A DNA stretch of 38,065 nt from Anaerolineae bacterium (GTDB taxonomy: Bacteria; Chloroflexota; Anaerolineae; Anaerolineales; E44-bin32). Under the pieces are notes generated by a model that was given only the letters and a program-made list of their open reading frames with translations, was not told where the DNA came from and ran no database searches. Made by a program: the position numbers and the translations under genes. This document shows, piece after piece, positions 25,014-33,405 of the stretch. Each line of letters opens with the position of its first letter. Positions within the stretch are counted from its first letter, which is position 1. The stretch is from NCBI GenBank assembly GCA_011174825.1, contig DUEZ01000055.1:1-38065 (forward strand). The letters are read 5' to 3'.

Positions 25014-26030
25014 ATGAGCCTCGTTGAGCGTGTTCTCGCTGGCGATCGCTTGGCGCTAGCCCGACTCTTATCCCAGATCGAAAATGAAGAAACTATGGGT
25101 CTCGATGATCTGGCTGCTTTGTATCCTCATACCGGGGGAGCTCACCTTGTCGGTATGACGGGGGCACCAGGCACGGGTAAATCCACGCTCGTAAATAAGC
25201 TCGTGTTACGTATGCGACAAGCGGGTGATAAGGACGGCGAATCGTCTATCAGGATTGCAGTCGTCGCTGTTGACCCAAGTAGCCCATTCACCGGCGGCGC
25301 AATCCTTGGCGATCGTATACGGATGCGAGACTTGGCAGGTGACCCTTGCGTGTTTATCAGGAGCATGGCCAGCAGGGGGGCATTGGGTGGCTTAGCTAGG
25401 GCGACGACAGGCGTGGTGCAAGCGTTAGACGCTGCGGGATTTAATGTCATCATGATCGAGACCGTAGGTGCTGGGCAGGCTGAAGTGGACATCGCGCGCA
25501 CGGCTCATACTACCGTTGTGATCACTGCCCCAGGCATGGGAGATGAAGTGCAAGCGATAAAAGCCGGCATACTAGAGATTGCCGATATCTTGGTTGTAAA
25601 TAAGGCAGACATCCCCGGTGCGGACAACACCCTTCGAGCATTACGAGCAACGCTTGAAATGGCAAAACCAGAGAGTTACTCCCCAAATGACCCTCACCGT
25701 AGCGATCTGAGTATAGAACGAGAGGAGGAGTCAAGCGGCTGGGAAACACCGGTGATTGCGACAATCGCCACAGAAGGGGAGGGCGTTGCGGAATTAATTC
25801 TGGCCATCGAGAATCATCGAACTCATTTACAAGGATCAGGTGAGTGGGCGATTCGCGAACGCGGCAGGATTCGGTCGGAGTTAGAAGGATTGTTACGTGA
25901 AACCTTAGCCACACGTTTCTTACAACGACAGCCGGACGGACGGTTTGAAGAGGTTTTGGAAAAGGTCTTGGCCCGGAGTCTTTCCCCCCGGCAGGCTGTC
26001 CTCTCAATGGTAGAAGGTGAAGACGAGTAA
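25014..26030 (+). CDS. meaB: MeaB-type GTPase, mutase chaperone
   Basis: A 338-residue G3E-family GTPase that protects and reloads B12-dependent mutases. The P-loop is GAPGTGKST (50-58). VAVDPSSPFTGGAILGDRIRM (read in two parts) and MIETVGAGQAEVDI are the MeaB/ArgK signatures, and VVNKAD is the guanine-specificity motif. The usual reading of the P-loop is GxPGAGKS, so Thr for Ala is a small variant. ATG 25014 is preferred to an in-frame GTG at 24978 that lies within the mutase subunit gene. It follows that gene by 13 nt, so the two are an operon. Confidence 0.94.
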   Translation: MSLVERVLAGDRLALARLLSQIENEETMGLDDLAALYPHTGGAHLVGMTGAPGTGKSTLVNKLVLRMRQAGDKDGESSIRIAVVAVDPSSPFTGGAILGDRIRMRDLAGDPCVFIRSMASRGALGGLARATTGVVQALDAAGFNVIMIETVGAGQAEVDIARTAHTTVVITAPGMGDEVQAIKAGILEIADILVVNKADIPGADNTLRALRATLEMAKPESYSPNDPHRSDLSIEREEESSGWETPVIATIATEGEGVAELILAIENHRTHLQGSGEWAIRERGRIRSELEGLLRETLATRFLQRQPDGRFEEVLEKVLARSLSPRQAVLSMVEGEDE

Positions 26031-26567
26031 ACGCTGGTGAGGAGATTCGTCTACAAGCGATTGGGCGTGATGATCTACCGAGATTTGTTGATTGATTGAA
26101 CGATGAGGAAGTTCGCCAAGGGTTGAACCTCTTTTTACCCATGAGCCTGGCGGAAGAGGAACGCTGGTTCGATCGAATGCTGGAGGGAGACGCTGCTGAA
26201 CGACCTCTAGCGATCGATATCCGAAAAGGGGATCAGTGGCTTCATGTTGGGAGCTGCGGTTTGTTCTCCATCAATTCGCGAGATCGCAATGCAGAACTTT
26301 GGTGATAAAAGATATTGGAATAAAGGCTACGGTTCTGATACCATTTGGACACTGCTTCGCCATGCCTTTGAGACACTGAATCTTAACCGGGTTTCTTTGC
26401 AAGTTTTTGAGAGCAATCAGCGGGCGATAGTGGTCTATGAGCGTGTCGGTTTCAAGCTTGAGGGACGGTTGAGGGAAGATCGGTACTCCCAGGGGCGTTT
26501 TGAGGATACACTCATTATAGGTATATTAAGTGATGAGTGGAAAACTCTAAAGGAGGTTGAAGCCTGA
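26027..26567 (+). pseudogene. broken GNAT acetyltransferase (RimJ/RimL-like)
   Basis: Reading across frames recovers a nearly complete GNAT protein. Segment 1 is GEEIRLQAIGRDDLPRFVD, then an in-frame TGA (26093-26095) where this family usually has Trp, then LNDEEVRQGLNLFLPMSLAE onward to RNAEL at 26297-26299. The frame then breaks; GDKRYWNKGYG in another frame carries on through the acetyl-CoA site to FEDTLIIGILSDEW and a stop at 26565. Compared with typical family spacing about 11 nt are missing at the break. No ATG, GTG or TTG opens segment 1; the first possible codon is GTA. Three separate defects make a functional product unlikely. Confidence 0.8.
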
Positions 26568-26568
26568 T

Positions 26569-27528
26569 ATGGGGAACATGTATGCATACGGGGACATTCA
26601 GCTTTTCACTGGCACCGCAAGTCTGGAACTGGCACAGGAAATCGCTGATTACCTCCATTTACCGCTCGAAGAGTACGATCTGATCCAATTTCCGAACGAT
26701 AATTTGTTCGTGAAATTGCGGGGAAGTGTTCGGGGGCAGGATGTGTACATCATTCAATCCATGATCCCGCCCGTTCACCGAAACATCATGGAGCTCCTGA
26801 TTACGATCGACTGTCTCAAACGCGATTCAGCCGGCCGGATCACTGCGGTGATCCCCTATATGGCCTATGGGCGCTCTGATAAGAAGGATCAACCAAGGGT
26901 ACCGATCACTGCTCGGCTTATTGCGGACATGATCGAAGTCGCAGGTACAGATCGCTATGTGACGATCGATCTGCATGCTGGCCAAGTTCAAGGCTTTTTC
27001 TCCATCCCTGGCGACGTGCTTACCGCGTTTCACCTACTGAGTGATTATTTCGTCGAAAAAAATCTCTCGGATGCAGTCGTAGCCACAGCGGATCTAGGTT
27101 TCGCGAAAAAAGGCCGCAATTTTGCCGCCAAGCTTGGTGTTCCGCTGGCATTTGTTGAAAAACGGCGGAGGGGCGACGAACCGCGAGCGCGGGCAACAAC
27201 TGTAATCGGGGATGTCAATGGCAAGGACGTGGTCTTGGTTGATGACGAGGTGCTTACCGGGGGGTCAATGTGTGAAGCGGTAGAAATTGTCAAGGAACAT
27301 GGTGCGAAAGATGTGTACCTCTCATTCACCCATGCGCTGCTCGTCCCACCAGCACATGAAGAATTGGCGAAGAAACCGATTAAAGAAATCGTCACCACTA
27401 ATACGATCCCTGTCCCACCAGAGAAACGCCTGCCGAATATGACAATTTTATCGGTTGCGACATTGTTGGGTGAAGTGATCCTCCGAGCGCATGAGGGCAG
27501 ATCCGTTGGTGAATTGTTCAACGAATGA
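26569..27528 (+). CDS. prs: ribose-phosphate pyrophosphokinase (PRPP synthetase)
   Basis: A 319-residue cytosolic enzyme making PRPP from ribose-5-phosphate and ATP for nucleotide, His and Trp synthesis. Family features are FPNDNLFVKL (about 40-49), IPYMAYGRSDKKDQPR (about 99-114) for the flexible loop, TIDLHAGQVQGFF (about 128-140) and the PRPP-binding VVLVDDEVLTGGSM (about 221-234). The start is uncertain: AGGAGG (26551-26556) precedes ATG 26569 by 12 nt, while TTG 26557 is too close and ATG 26578 is a further option. It overlaps nothing functional because the GNAT gene ahead of it is broken. Confidence 0.93.
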   Translation: MGNMYAYGDIQLFTGTASLELAQEIADYLHLPLEEYDLIQFPNDNLFVKLRGSVRGQDVYIIQSMIPPVHRNIMELLITIDCLKRDSAGRITAVIPYMAYGRSDKKDQPRVPITARLIADMIEVAGTDRYVTIDLHAGQVQGFFSIPGDVLTAFHLLSDYFVEKNLSDAVVATADLGFAKKGRNFAAKLGVPLAFVEKRRRGDEPRARATTVIGDVNGKDVVLVDDEVLTGGSMCEAVEIVKEHGAKDVYLSFTHALLVPPAHEELAKKPIKEIVTTNTIPVPPEKRLPNMTILSVATLLGEVILRAHEGRSVGELFNE

Positions 27529-27568
27529 AAGATCAAGGTATCGTTATTTTAACCGTAAGTTTTAGGCC

Positions 27569-27631
27569 ACAAGCTACAAGCCACAAGCTGTAAGTAACAA
27601 GCCGCAAGTCTCAAGCCGCAAGCTGTAGTCT
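27569..27631 (+). repeat. heptanucleotide tandem array, consensus RCAAGCY
   Basis: Read in register from 27569: acaagct, acaagcc, acaagct, gtaagta, acaagcc, gcaagtc, tcaagcc, gcaagct, gtagtct. Six of the nine units fit or nearly fit RCAAGCY and the 7-nt phase never slips, so the array is a true tandem repeat that has since diverged. Confidence 0.85.
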
Positions 27632-27654
27632 TAGGTTATACCTGCGCTTCTCAA

Positions 27655-27672
27655 CGCACCCGAAAGGGTGCG
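27655..27672. repeat. hairpin with GAAA tetraloop
   Basis: CGCACCC (27655-27661), GAAA, GGGTGCG (27666-27672): a perfect 7-bp stem. A related half (GGGTGCG) appears at 33542-33548 in the second repeat-rich gap. Confidence 0.65.
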
Positions 27673-27723
27673 GTTACGTTGGGTGTAATATCACCGAGGG
27701 TATGTTTGATTTGCAAAGGCCAT

Positions 27724-27753
27724 TGTAGGGGCGCACGGCCGTGCGCCCCTACA
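27724..27753. repeat. 30-bp perfect palindrome
   Basis: The 15-nt arms 27724-27738 (TGTAGGGGCGCACGG) and 27739-27753 are exact reverse complements with no spacer. It is the REP/MITE-like type that is often scattered through intergenic DNA. It would form a stable cruciform or RNA hairpin and may separate the converging transcripts. Confidence 0.85.
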
Positions 27754-27815
27754 TTATTAATTCATATCACAGGGACAGAGAATATACCGCATTTCACTCA
27801 CTCTGGTGTTTATAT

Positions 27816-27840
27816 GTAGTCGCAGGCCTGAGTCTGCGTT
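27816..27840 (+). repeat. GTAGTCGCA-type dispersed element, copy 1
   Basis: 25 nt beginning GTAGTCGCA and ending CTGCGTT, with CGCAG/CTGCG able to pair. It matches the element at 33502-33526 at 20 of 25 positions. Confidence 0.7.
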
Positions 27841-27850
27841 ATGTTACCCA

Positions 27851-28381
27851 TTACCCGACCTGTAAATCGTGAATGAAGGGTTCCCACGCCATGGTGTCAA
27901 GCCCTTGCTTATAGCGATAATAGTAATGCTGCACGATGGCCCCCTGCTGTTCGCGGTTGAAATCCCTAAGCTTCTTGTTTTGTGCTCTTGCCTCGATTAA
28001 CCCTGTCTCCCAACCGTATTCGTAAGAATCAGGGCCAAGTTTAAGTTGCGTCCGAAGAGCCTCGAAAAGGTAGATCCATCCATCATACTGGTATTGCCAG
28101 ACATGGGTTAATTCATGGGCAAGCCATGACATATCATTTAGGAATTTATCGTTAAGATCACCGTTATCCGTAGAGAGATCGCCAGAGAGAAAAATCCAAT
28201 TGCCGAGGGTGATAGCATTTTGGGAGGGAGGAGATGTATGCGAGAGTCTGGCTCCAAGGCGTGCGATCCACAAGGGCCACGCAGCATTTTCATGTACGCG
28301 TACCCGCTCGTATGCTACAGTGTTTATAAATACCGACTGAGCTTCCAATACCTCACGTGGGTATAAATATCTCCGCTTCAT
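27851..28381 (-). CDS. DUF4157-like zinc-metalloprotease-fold protein
   Basis: A 176-residue protein with AITLGNWIFLSGDL followed by SWLAHELTHVWQYQ near residues 105-118. This matches the core of DUF4157-type putative metallopeptidases, whose zinc motif is H-E-x-x-H. The downstream EYGWETGLIEARAQN could supply the third ligand, a Glu (inference). There is no signal peptide. The ATG at 28381 has GAGGTG 6 nt upstream. An in-frame ATG at 28474 would add 31 residues with no good ribosome-binding site. DUF4157 domains often occur in secreted toxins, but none of that context is present, so the role is open. Confidence 0.7.
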   Translation of the reverse strand: MKRRYLYPREVLEAQSVFINTVAYERVRVHENAAWPLWIARLGARLSHTSPPSQNAITLGNWIFLSGDLSTDNGDLNDKFLNDMSWLAHELTHVWQYQYDGWIYLFEALRTQLKLGPDSYEYGWETGLIEARAQNKKLRDFNREQQGAIVQHYYYRYKQGLDTMAWEPFIHDLQVG

Positions 28382-28550
28382 AGATGACACCTCGCTTTTT
28401 TCGATTGATCGTAATATGGTGGATTGGAAGATGTCAATGATTGCATAAACGAATCTTTCGTATCGGTTGAACATGAACGCGGCGTATAATTTAAGTTCTA
28501 CGACATAGGGCTAGGGGATATCCAACCATTTTCCTTCTTGGAGGGTGTTC

Positions 28551-29393
28551 GTGGAAGGGGAACAAACGAGCGAGAATCGTCCGACGGGCTTGACGAGGTT
28601 ATGGCGCTTGGTGAGCCAAACGCATCGAGCATTCGAGGATGGTGAATGTGCGTTGCGAGCCGCAAGCCTTGCTTATCATTTGTTGCTATCCCTATTCCCG
28701 CTGCTTCTCTTTCTCATCTTTGTGGGGAGCAATGTGCTTAGCGCTGAGGGTACGCGGCAAGCCTTGGATCGCTATCTCAACGAGGTCATCCCTGCGGCGG
28801 CGGATACCATCAGGTCCATTGTCGACCAAACACTGGACGCGAGAGGCGCGGTTGGGGTAATTGGCGGTGTCCTGCTGTTGTGGTCTGCATCGGCCATGTT
28901 TGGCTCGCTTTCAAGAGCGCTCAATGTCATATGGAATGCTACTCCCAGACCTTTCTGGAGACGACGGATACTCGCTATTGTAACCGTATTGATTATTGGT
29001 TCGCTATTTATCGGCTCCATGTGGTTTAGCGCGCTGGCTTCTTGGCCATGGCAGGGGATGCTTACGATCGTGGGGCGGTGGCTTAGTCGAGGTCTAGATC
29101 TGATCGTGACTGTTTTATTGCTTGGGTTAATGTATCGTTTGTTGCCTAATCGATTGGTGCCATGGCGTGCGGCCTTTGCTGGTGCTTTCTTAGCGGGTAC
29201 GCTCTGGCAGATAGGGAAAGTCCTTTTTAGCTGGTTCCTGATCTCAGGATTACCCAATTACGGTCTCATATATGGCTCTTTAGCTTCGGTCGTGACGCTG
29301 ATGTTATGGACGTATCTCTCCGGCGTAATCATCTTTCTGGGGGCATCATTTGGATCTGCCCTGGAAAAGGAAATCCTAGAATCAGCGGTTTGA
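28551..29393 (+). CDS. YihY/BrkB family inner-membrane protein
   Basis: A 280-residue membrane protein with about six hydrophobic segments (for example SLFPLLLFLIFVGSNVL, VGVIGGVLLLWSASAMFGSL, ILAIVTVLIIGSLFIGS and VVTLMLWTYLSGVIIFLGA). The family motif RAASLAYHLLLSLFPLLL and the LNVIWN segment are present. Members are sometimes annotated ribonuclease BN or BrkB; transport or envelope roles are more likely and the substrate is unknown. The GTG at 28551 fits the TTGGAGG site with 7 nt spacing; the GTG at 28545 is too close. It converges with the electron-transfer operon. A 5-bp hairpin, AGTGG/CCACT, follows the stop. Confidence 0.85.
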   Translation: MEGEQTSENRPTGLTRLWRLVSQTHRAFEDGECALRAASLAYHLLLSLFPLLLFLIFVGSNVLSAEGTRQALDRYLNEVIPAAADTIRSIVDQTLDARGAVGVIGGVLLLWSASAMFGSLSRALNVIWNATPRPFWRRRILAIVTVLIIGSLFIGSMWFSALASWPWQGMLTIVGRWLSRGLDLIVTVLLLGLMYRLLPNRLVPWRAAFAGAFLAGTLWQIGKVLFSWFLISGLPNYGLIYGSLASVVTLMLWTYLSGVIIFLGASFGSALEKEILESAV

Positions 29394-29436
29394 GTGGATG
29401 TCTACCCACTGATTCCTCTTTAATTCCCCCAGATCA

Positions 29437-31344
29437 TCATTCGTCCATATGTGTTGTTAGAACTTCAGCGATGTCCTTGACAGCGACCTCCTCAACTAAG
29501 CCTTTGGAACGGATGGCATCATCGAGCATGATCAGACAATAGGGACAACCTGTAACCACGACATCAGCTTTAGCATCGTCGGTAACTTCTGCAAGACGGC
29601 GATGGTTAATGCGCGTATTCGGATCAATCTCCATCCACATATGACCGCCACCTCCACCGCAGCAAAATGCGTGTTCTCGATGTCGCGGCATTTCGGTTAG
29701 TTTCAAGGCGGGGATTGACCCGAGGACATCTCGGGGTTCATCATAGATCTTATTGTAACGACCGATATAACAAGCGTCATGATAGGTGTGAACCTGATCA
29801 TCGGCTTCACGGTCTACTGTCAGCCGACCTTCAGCGATCAACTCAGATAGTAATTCTGTGTGATGGAGAACGGTATAGTTGCCGCCGAATTGTGGATATT
29901 CGTTCTTCAGGGTGTTGTAGCCATGTGCACAGGGTGTGACGATCCGGTTGAATTTCACCGATTCAAAAGTTGCGATGTTCTCCTCGGCCATCACCTGAAA
30001 AACGTACTCATGACCGAGACGGCGAGCCGTCTCACCACAACATCCCTCCGCGGGTCCTAGGACGGCGAAATCCACCTCCGCACGCTTCAAAAGGCTTATC
30101 AACGCGCGGCCTGCACCTTGGCTTCGATTGTCATATCCGAAGGCGCAGCCTAAGTAAAGCAATGTATCGGTGAATTCACCAGGCTGGAGGACGCGTACGC
30201 CAAGCTCCTTGAGATAAGGCGCGTGGTTTTCCTTCGGCAATCCCCAAGGGTTGCCCCGTCTTTCCATGTGGGTCAGCGTTTCGCCGACAGGACCGGGGAC
30301 ATCACCCGTGGTCAGCGTCATGTAGCGTCGGAGTTCAATAACAGCCAACACCGGGTCGATGAACAGGGGGCAAGTCGAGATGCAATCGCCGCATGTTGTA
30401 CAAAGCCACGGGTTCTCTTTTCCGACCATGTCTCCAAAGGAGATAGATTCTTTGGTATTGCTGGAACTGATGAGATTTTCTTTCATCGAGGTATAAAGTG
30501 CTTGGAGGAGTGATCGAGGTGAATAGGGCATACCACTGAACGTTGAGGGACAAACATCCTCACATCGCCCACATTGCACGCATGCGTCGAACATCAGAAG
30601 AGCGTTGGAGTGGAACTCATCAATCTCTCCCGCGCCTAACTTCTCCGCCGTTTCAATATCCTTAATCGGCTCGAGCGCTCCTGAAGCGAGCTGCGGTCGA
30701 AAGACGATATTAATCGACCCGGAGATCATGTGTCGCAGTTTGGTAAACGGCAAACTGGCAATGAAGAGCAGGCCAACTGCTGTGTGAGCCCAGAAAAGGA
30801 AATCATGAAGGCTAGATTCTCCGGAGAGGTCCAACCCCACTGCCGTGAAGCCTTTAGCGAAGAGATTACCAATCGGGGACCAAGCACGCCACTCTGGTGA
30901 AACTGACATTAATCGCACACCTTCCGTGCTGTATCCGAGGAGGGCGATGACGAATAACAACGCCAGCGCGTACCAATCATCCCAGCGGTTGATGAGAAAA
31001 GATGGTTTTCTAACGATCCGACGGAGAGTTGCCATCAGGATGCCGACGATGATCATGAGACCGCCCAAATCCATGACCAATTCGAAACCAAGATATGCAG
31101 CTTGACGAGGCCAAGGCAGTTCAATGGGTAGGAACAGGGGATACTGTAAGATGACAATCACTGTCCCTATGAGTTGGATCACCATGCCCCAGAAGATCAG
31201 AAGGTGCATCACGCCTGGGTAAGCACGTTGAAGGACACGATCCTGTAGGATAGCATGCAGGATAAATTCACGGGCGCCCCTCAGCCAGCGTGTTCTTCGA
31301 CTTGGAGCGGTTTGTGTTGGGGGAGCAGCGGTTTGAGCGCTCAC
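29437..31344 (-). CDS. membrane Fe-S oxidoreductase, fused HdrE/NarI-like and HdrD-like
   Basis: A 635-residue protein joining a NarI/HdrE-like cytochrome b domain (about 40-215, five or six membrane segments, with His 47, 180, 187 as possible heme ligands) to a soluble HdrD-like part. That part has two [4Fe-4S] motifs, CVQCGRCEDVC (255-265) and CTTCGDCISTC (315-325), and two CCG domains (C400 with CCGE at 435, then DAC at 525 with CCGG at 561). Such proteins move electrons between a quinone pool and a disulfide or other soluble partner. GTG start overlaps the Rieske stop by 4 nt; it is the last gene of the cytochrome operon. Confidence 0.85.
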   Translation of the reverse strand: MSAQTAAPPTQTAPSRRTRWLRGAREFILHAILQDRVLQRAYPGVMHLLIFWGMVIQLIGTVIVILQYPLFLPIELPWPRQAAYLGFELVMDLGGLMIIVGILMATLRRIVRKPSFLINRWDDWYALALLFVIALLGYSTEGVRLMSVSPEWRAWSPIGNLFAKGFTAVGLDLSGESSLHDFLFWAHTAVGLLFIASLPFTKLRHMISGSINIVFRPQLASGALEPIKDIETAEKLGAGEIDEFHSNALLMFDACVQCGRCEDVCPSTFSGMPYSPRSLLQALYTSMKENLISSSNTKESISFGDMVGKENPWLCTTCGDCISTCPLFIDPVLAVIELRRYMTLTTGDVPGPVGETLTHMERRGNPWGLPKENHAPYLKELGVRVLQPGEFTDTLLYLGCAFGYDNRSQGAGRALISLLKRAEVDFAVLGPAEGCCGETARRLGHEYVFQVMAEENIATFESVKFNRIVTPCAHGYNTLKNEYPQFGGNYTVLHHTELLSELIAEGRLTVDREADDQVHTYHDACYIGRYNKIYDEPRDVLGSIPALKLTEMPRHREHAFCCGGGGGHMWMEIDPNTRINHRRLAEVTDDAKADVVVTGCPYCLIMLDDAIRSKGLVEEVAVKDIAEVLTTHMDE

Positions 31345-31790
31345 GCTTCACCCCCGATGAAAAGGGTGTCATCTTCGATGAACACTGGAATCGACTCGAG
31401 CGGTTCGGGGGGAGGACCGCTAATGACAGAGCCATCGGATGGATGGAAATATCCCTCATGGCAGGGGCATTCGATCATCCCGCTCTCGGGATTCCATTTG
31501 ACCAGACAAGCAAAGTGGGTACACACAGCTGAATAGGCAAGCAGACCATTATCTGGTGTGTTAATCACCAGGGCAGGATAGCGACCGAACCGGATCGTCT
31601 TCGATTCGCCTACGGCGATCGATCCGACCGGACCAACAGCAACAGGCTCTGACGGCATCTCCTCTAGTTTTGCAGGCCAGAAGAAAGCCACGATCGGTCC
31701 AAGGATCGCAGCCAAGCCGGTCGCGATGAGCGCCTGATTGATCAGCCTTAAGAAACCTCTTCTCGGTAATGTCGCATTGTCCTTTGCCAT
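31341..31790 (-). CDS. Rieske [2Fe-2S] protein of a cytochrome bc complex
   Basis: A 149-residue membrane-anchored Rieske protein. Residues 10-14 read RRGFL before a hydrophobic helix (about 17-38), fitting a Tat-dependent signal anchor. Box I is CTHFAC (90-95) and box II is CPCHEG (108-113), so the cluster ligands would be C90, H92, C108 and H111 with a C95-C110 disulfide. SGPPPEP follows as the Pro loop. It takes the first electron from quinol at the Qo site. It lies between the subunit IV-like gene and the HdrD-like gene. GGAGAG precedes the ATG. Confidence 0.96.
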   Translation of the reverse strand: MAKDNATLPRRGFLRLINQALIATGLAAILGPIVAFFWPAKLEEMPSEPVAVGPVGSIAVGESKTIRFGRYPALVINTPDNGLLAYSAVCTHFACLVKWNPESGMIECPCHEGYFHPSDGSVISGPPPEPLESIPVFIEDDTLFIGGEA

Positions 31791-31844
31791 GCATCTCTCC
31801 GTATGATCAAGCTGCTATTGGCTGCCCACACTAGAAGCACATCT

Positions 31845-32246
31845 TTACGGTAATTCACTCAGCAAGGTGAGGATGATGATCGCAGCTACACCAACGATCG
31901 ATAGAATCACTCGCATTCGACGAGCACGTTTCGTGTCCTCACGACGATCGAGGAAGGGCCACACGATGAGGATCATCAATCCAAGAATTGGGAGAATAAC
32001 GCCGAGGGTCTTCGGGAGATACTTTAATATTTGGTATAAGAACAGGAAATACCACTCGGGTTTGGCATGAGCTGGGGTGTTCATTGGATCAGCGGGTTCT
32101 CCCTGACCTACAGGAAACCACAGTGCAAGAATCCCCACAGCTACGACAAGGCCAAGGATGGCTAATGCAAGCTTCGCTTCGTTAGTCACATGGTCCGGGT
32201 AGAAGGGAATCGTACCCTCTTCTCGATCAGTTTCACCTTCGGTCAT
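31845..32246 (-). CDS. cytochrome b C-terminal half (subunit IV/PetD-like)
   Basis: A 133-residue membrane protein with three hydrophobic helices, equivalent to subunit IV of b6f complexes. PFYPDHVTNEA (about 14-24) begins the match. GEPADPMNTPAHAKPEWYFL (about 49-68) contains the PEWY motif of the quinol-oxidising site. The remaining helices are about 78-97 and 111-128. The split between this gene and the preceding cytochrome b gene is the b6/IV arrangement, not the fused mitochondrial-type cytochrome b. GGAGG precedes ATG. Confidence 0.94.
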   Translation of the reverse strand: MTEGETDREEGTIPFYPDHVTNEAKLALAILGLVVAVGILALWFPVGQGEPADPMNTPAHAKPEWYFLFLYQILKYLPKTLGVILPILGLMILIVWPFLDRREDTKRARRMRVILSIVGVAAIIILTLLSELP

Positions 32247-32290
32247 GAGTCCTCCACCCTAACTAAGGGCAAATCAATCCAATCAAAATC

Positions 32291-33292
32291 CTACAACGGT
32301 CGAGCGATGCCTTGTCGACGTATCATCAAGAAGTGAAGCCCCATCAATATGATCATGGCTGCAGGCAGGATCAACACATGCGCAGCGTAAAAGCGGCTTA
32401 GCGTGATGGCAGTAACTTCCCATCCACCTCGCATAAAGACCAAAACGATGTCCCCGATTTGTGGAACACCACCGGCGATCTCAGTTGCGACGGTCGAGGC
32501 CCAATAAGCTCGCTGATCCCATGGTAAGAGGTACCCAGTGAGGCCAAAGCCCAGGGTGAGGAGCCCAAGTAATGTCCCGTTCACCCAATTCAGTTCCCGT
32601 GGGGGCTTGAATGCACCGGTGATAAAAACGCGCAGCATATGTGCGACCACCATCAGCACCATGCCGTTTGCCGACCAGTGGTGTATGGCTCGGATCGTAG
32701 CACCGAAGCGGACTTCGTTTTCGATGAATTGAATACTGGCGTAGGCTTCTTCTGGCGTTGGCTTGTAGTAGAAAGCCAACATGACACCTGTGATGCACTG
32801 TACGACGAACAGCAAGAATGTGATCCCACCTAAGCAGTACATCCAACGTGTCGCAAAGAGGGGAACAGGCTTTTTCAGGATCTTGAGCATCGGTTCAACG
32901 ATGTCATAACGCTCATCGACCCAATCTACGATGCGTGCCCAAAGGGGTTTCCATGGTTTACGTTGGACCCAAACGCTACTGGCTCTATAGGTCCCATAGA
33001 CGAATATCAAGCCCATGCTGCCGAATAAAATCCAACGCAACAATGGCGTCCACATGCCGGTGATCTCACCCGGTAAATGGCAATGTTGGCAGGTATCCTG
33101 CTCGGGCGTTGGAAAAGGAACCGCTTCAGATAAAACCTTACCTGAGAGTGGGTCATCCTGCTCCGGATGGTTCTCGGGCAGTTCAACTGTAACTGGCTCG
33201 GCACCCGCTCTTGAAGCCCAGATCGAAGGGAGAACGATAAAGATCAACAAGACCAGAACGATAACGGCTGCGATGTGTTTGCGCTGCCTCAT
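32291..33292 (-). CDS. cytochrome b6-like subunit with an N-terminal heme-c site
   Basis: 333 residues. A signal-like helix (5-28) leads to a short extracytoplasmic segment with CQHCH (68-72), a c-type heme motif, then a second helix (about 84-101) and a b6-like core from about 145. The heme b ligands fit b6 spacing: H204 and H218 on one helix, H305 and H320 on another. FATRWMYCLGG places C153 where b6 has the Cys that holds heme c_n. PRELNWVNG and GYLLPWDQRAYWA are classic. AAGGAGGG precedes the ATG. It is first in an operon with subunit IV, Rieske and the HdrD-like gene; no separate cytochrome c1 or f is present here. Confidence 0.93.
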   Translation of the reverse strand: MRQRKHIAAVIVLVLLIFIVLPSIWASRAGAEPVTVELPENHPEQDDPLSGKVLSEAVPFPTPEQDTCQHCHLPGEITGMWTPLLRWILFGSMGLIFVYGTYRASSVWVQRKPWKPLWARIVDWVDERYDIVEPMLKILKKPVPLFATRWMYCLGGITFLLFVVQCITGVMLAFYYKPTPEEAYASIQFIENEVRFGATIRAIHHWSANGMVLMVVAHMLRVFITGAFKPPRELNWVNGTLLGLLTLGFGLTGYLLPWDQRAYWASTVATEIAGGVPQIGDIVLVFMRGGWEVTAITLSRFYAAHVLILPAAMIILMGLHFLMIRRQGIARPL

Positions 33293-33405
33293 TAACCCTC
33301 CTTCAGTGAATGTCTGTGCTGACCGGTACCCTGAGCGATCCGGTGAATATTAAGATCAATCTCCACGACGAGACCTATGGTTAGGTTAGGATACGAATCC
33401 CGCTA

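Larger units (their letters stand above)
27529..27850. other. gene-free block filled with short repeats
   Basis: This gap between prs and the convergent protease-like gene holds four kinds of repeat, each listed separately: a heptanucleotide tandem array, a GAAA-looped hairpin, a 30-bp palindrome and a GTAGTCGCA-type element. No reading frame or promoter is evident. Confidence 0.7.

Noticed and set aside
12818..26567. UGA read as Trp throughout the genome (alternative code)
   Set aside because: UGA is the plain stop of many intact genes here (metK, the dCTPase-like gene, dnaJ, the phosphorylase), and these genes use UGG for Trp.
27569..27631. CRISPR-like array
   Set aside because: The period is 7 nt with no spacers and no cas genes.
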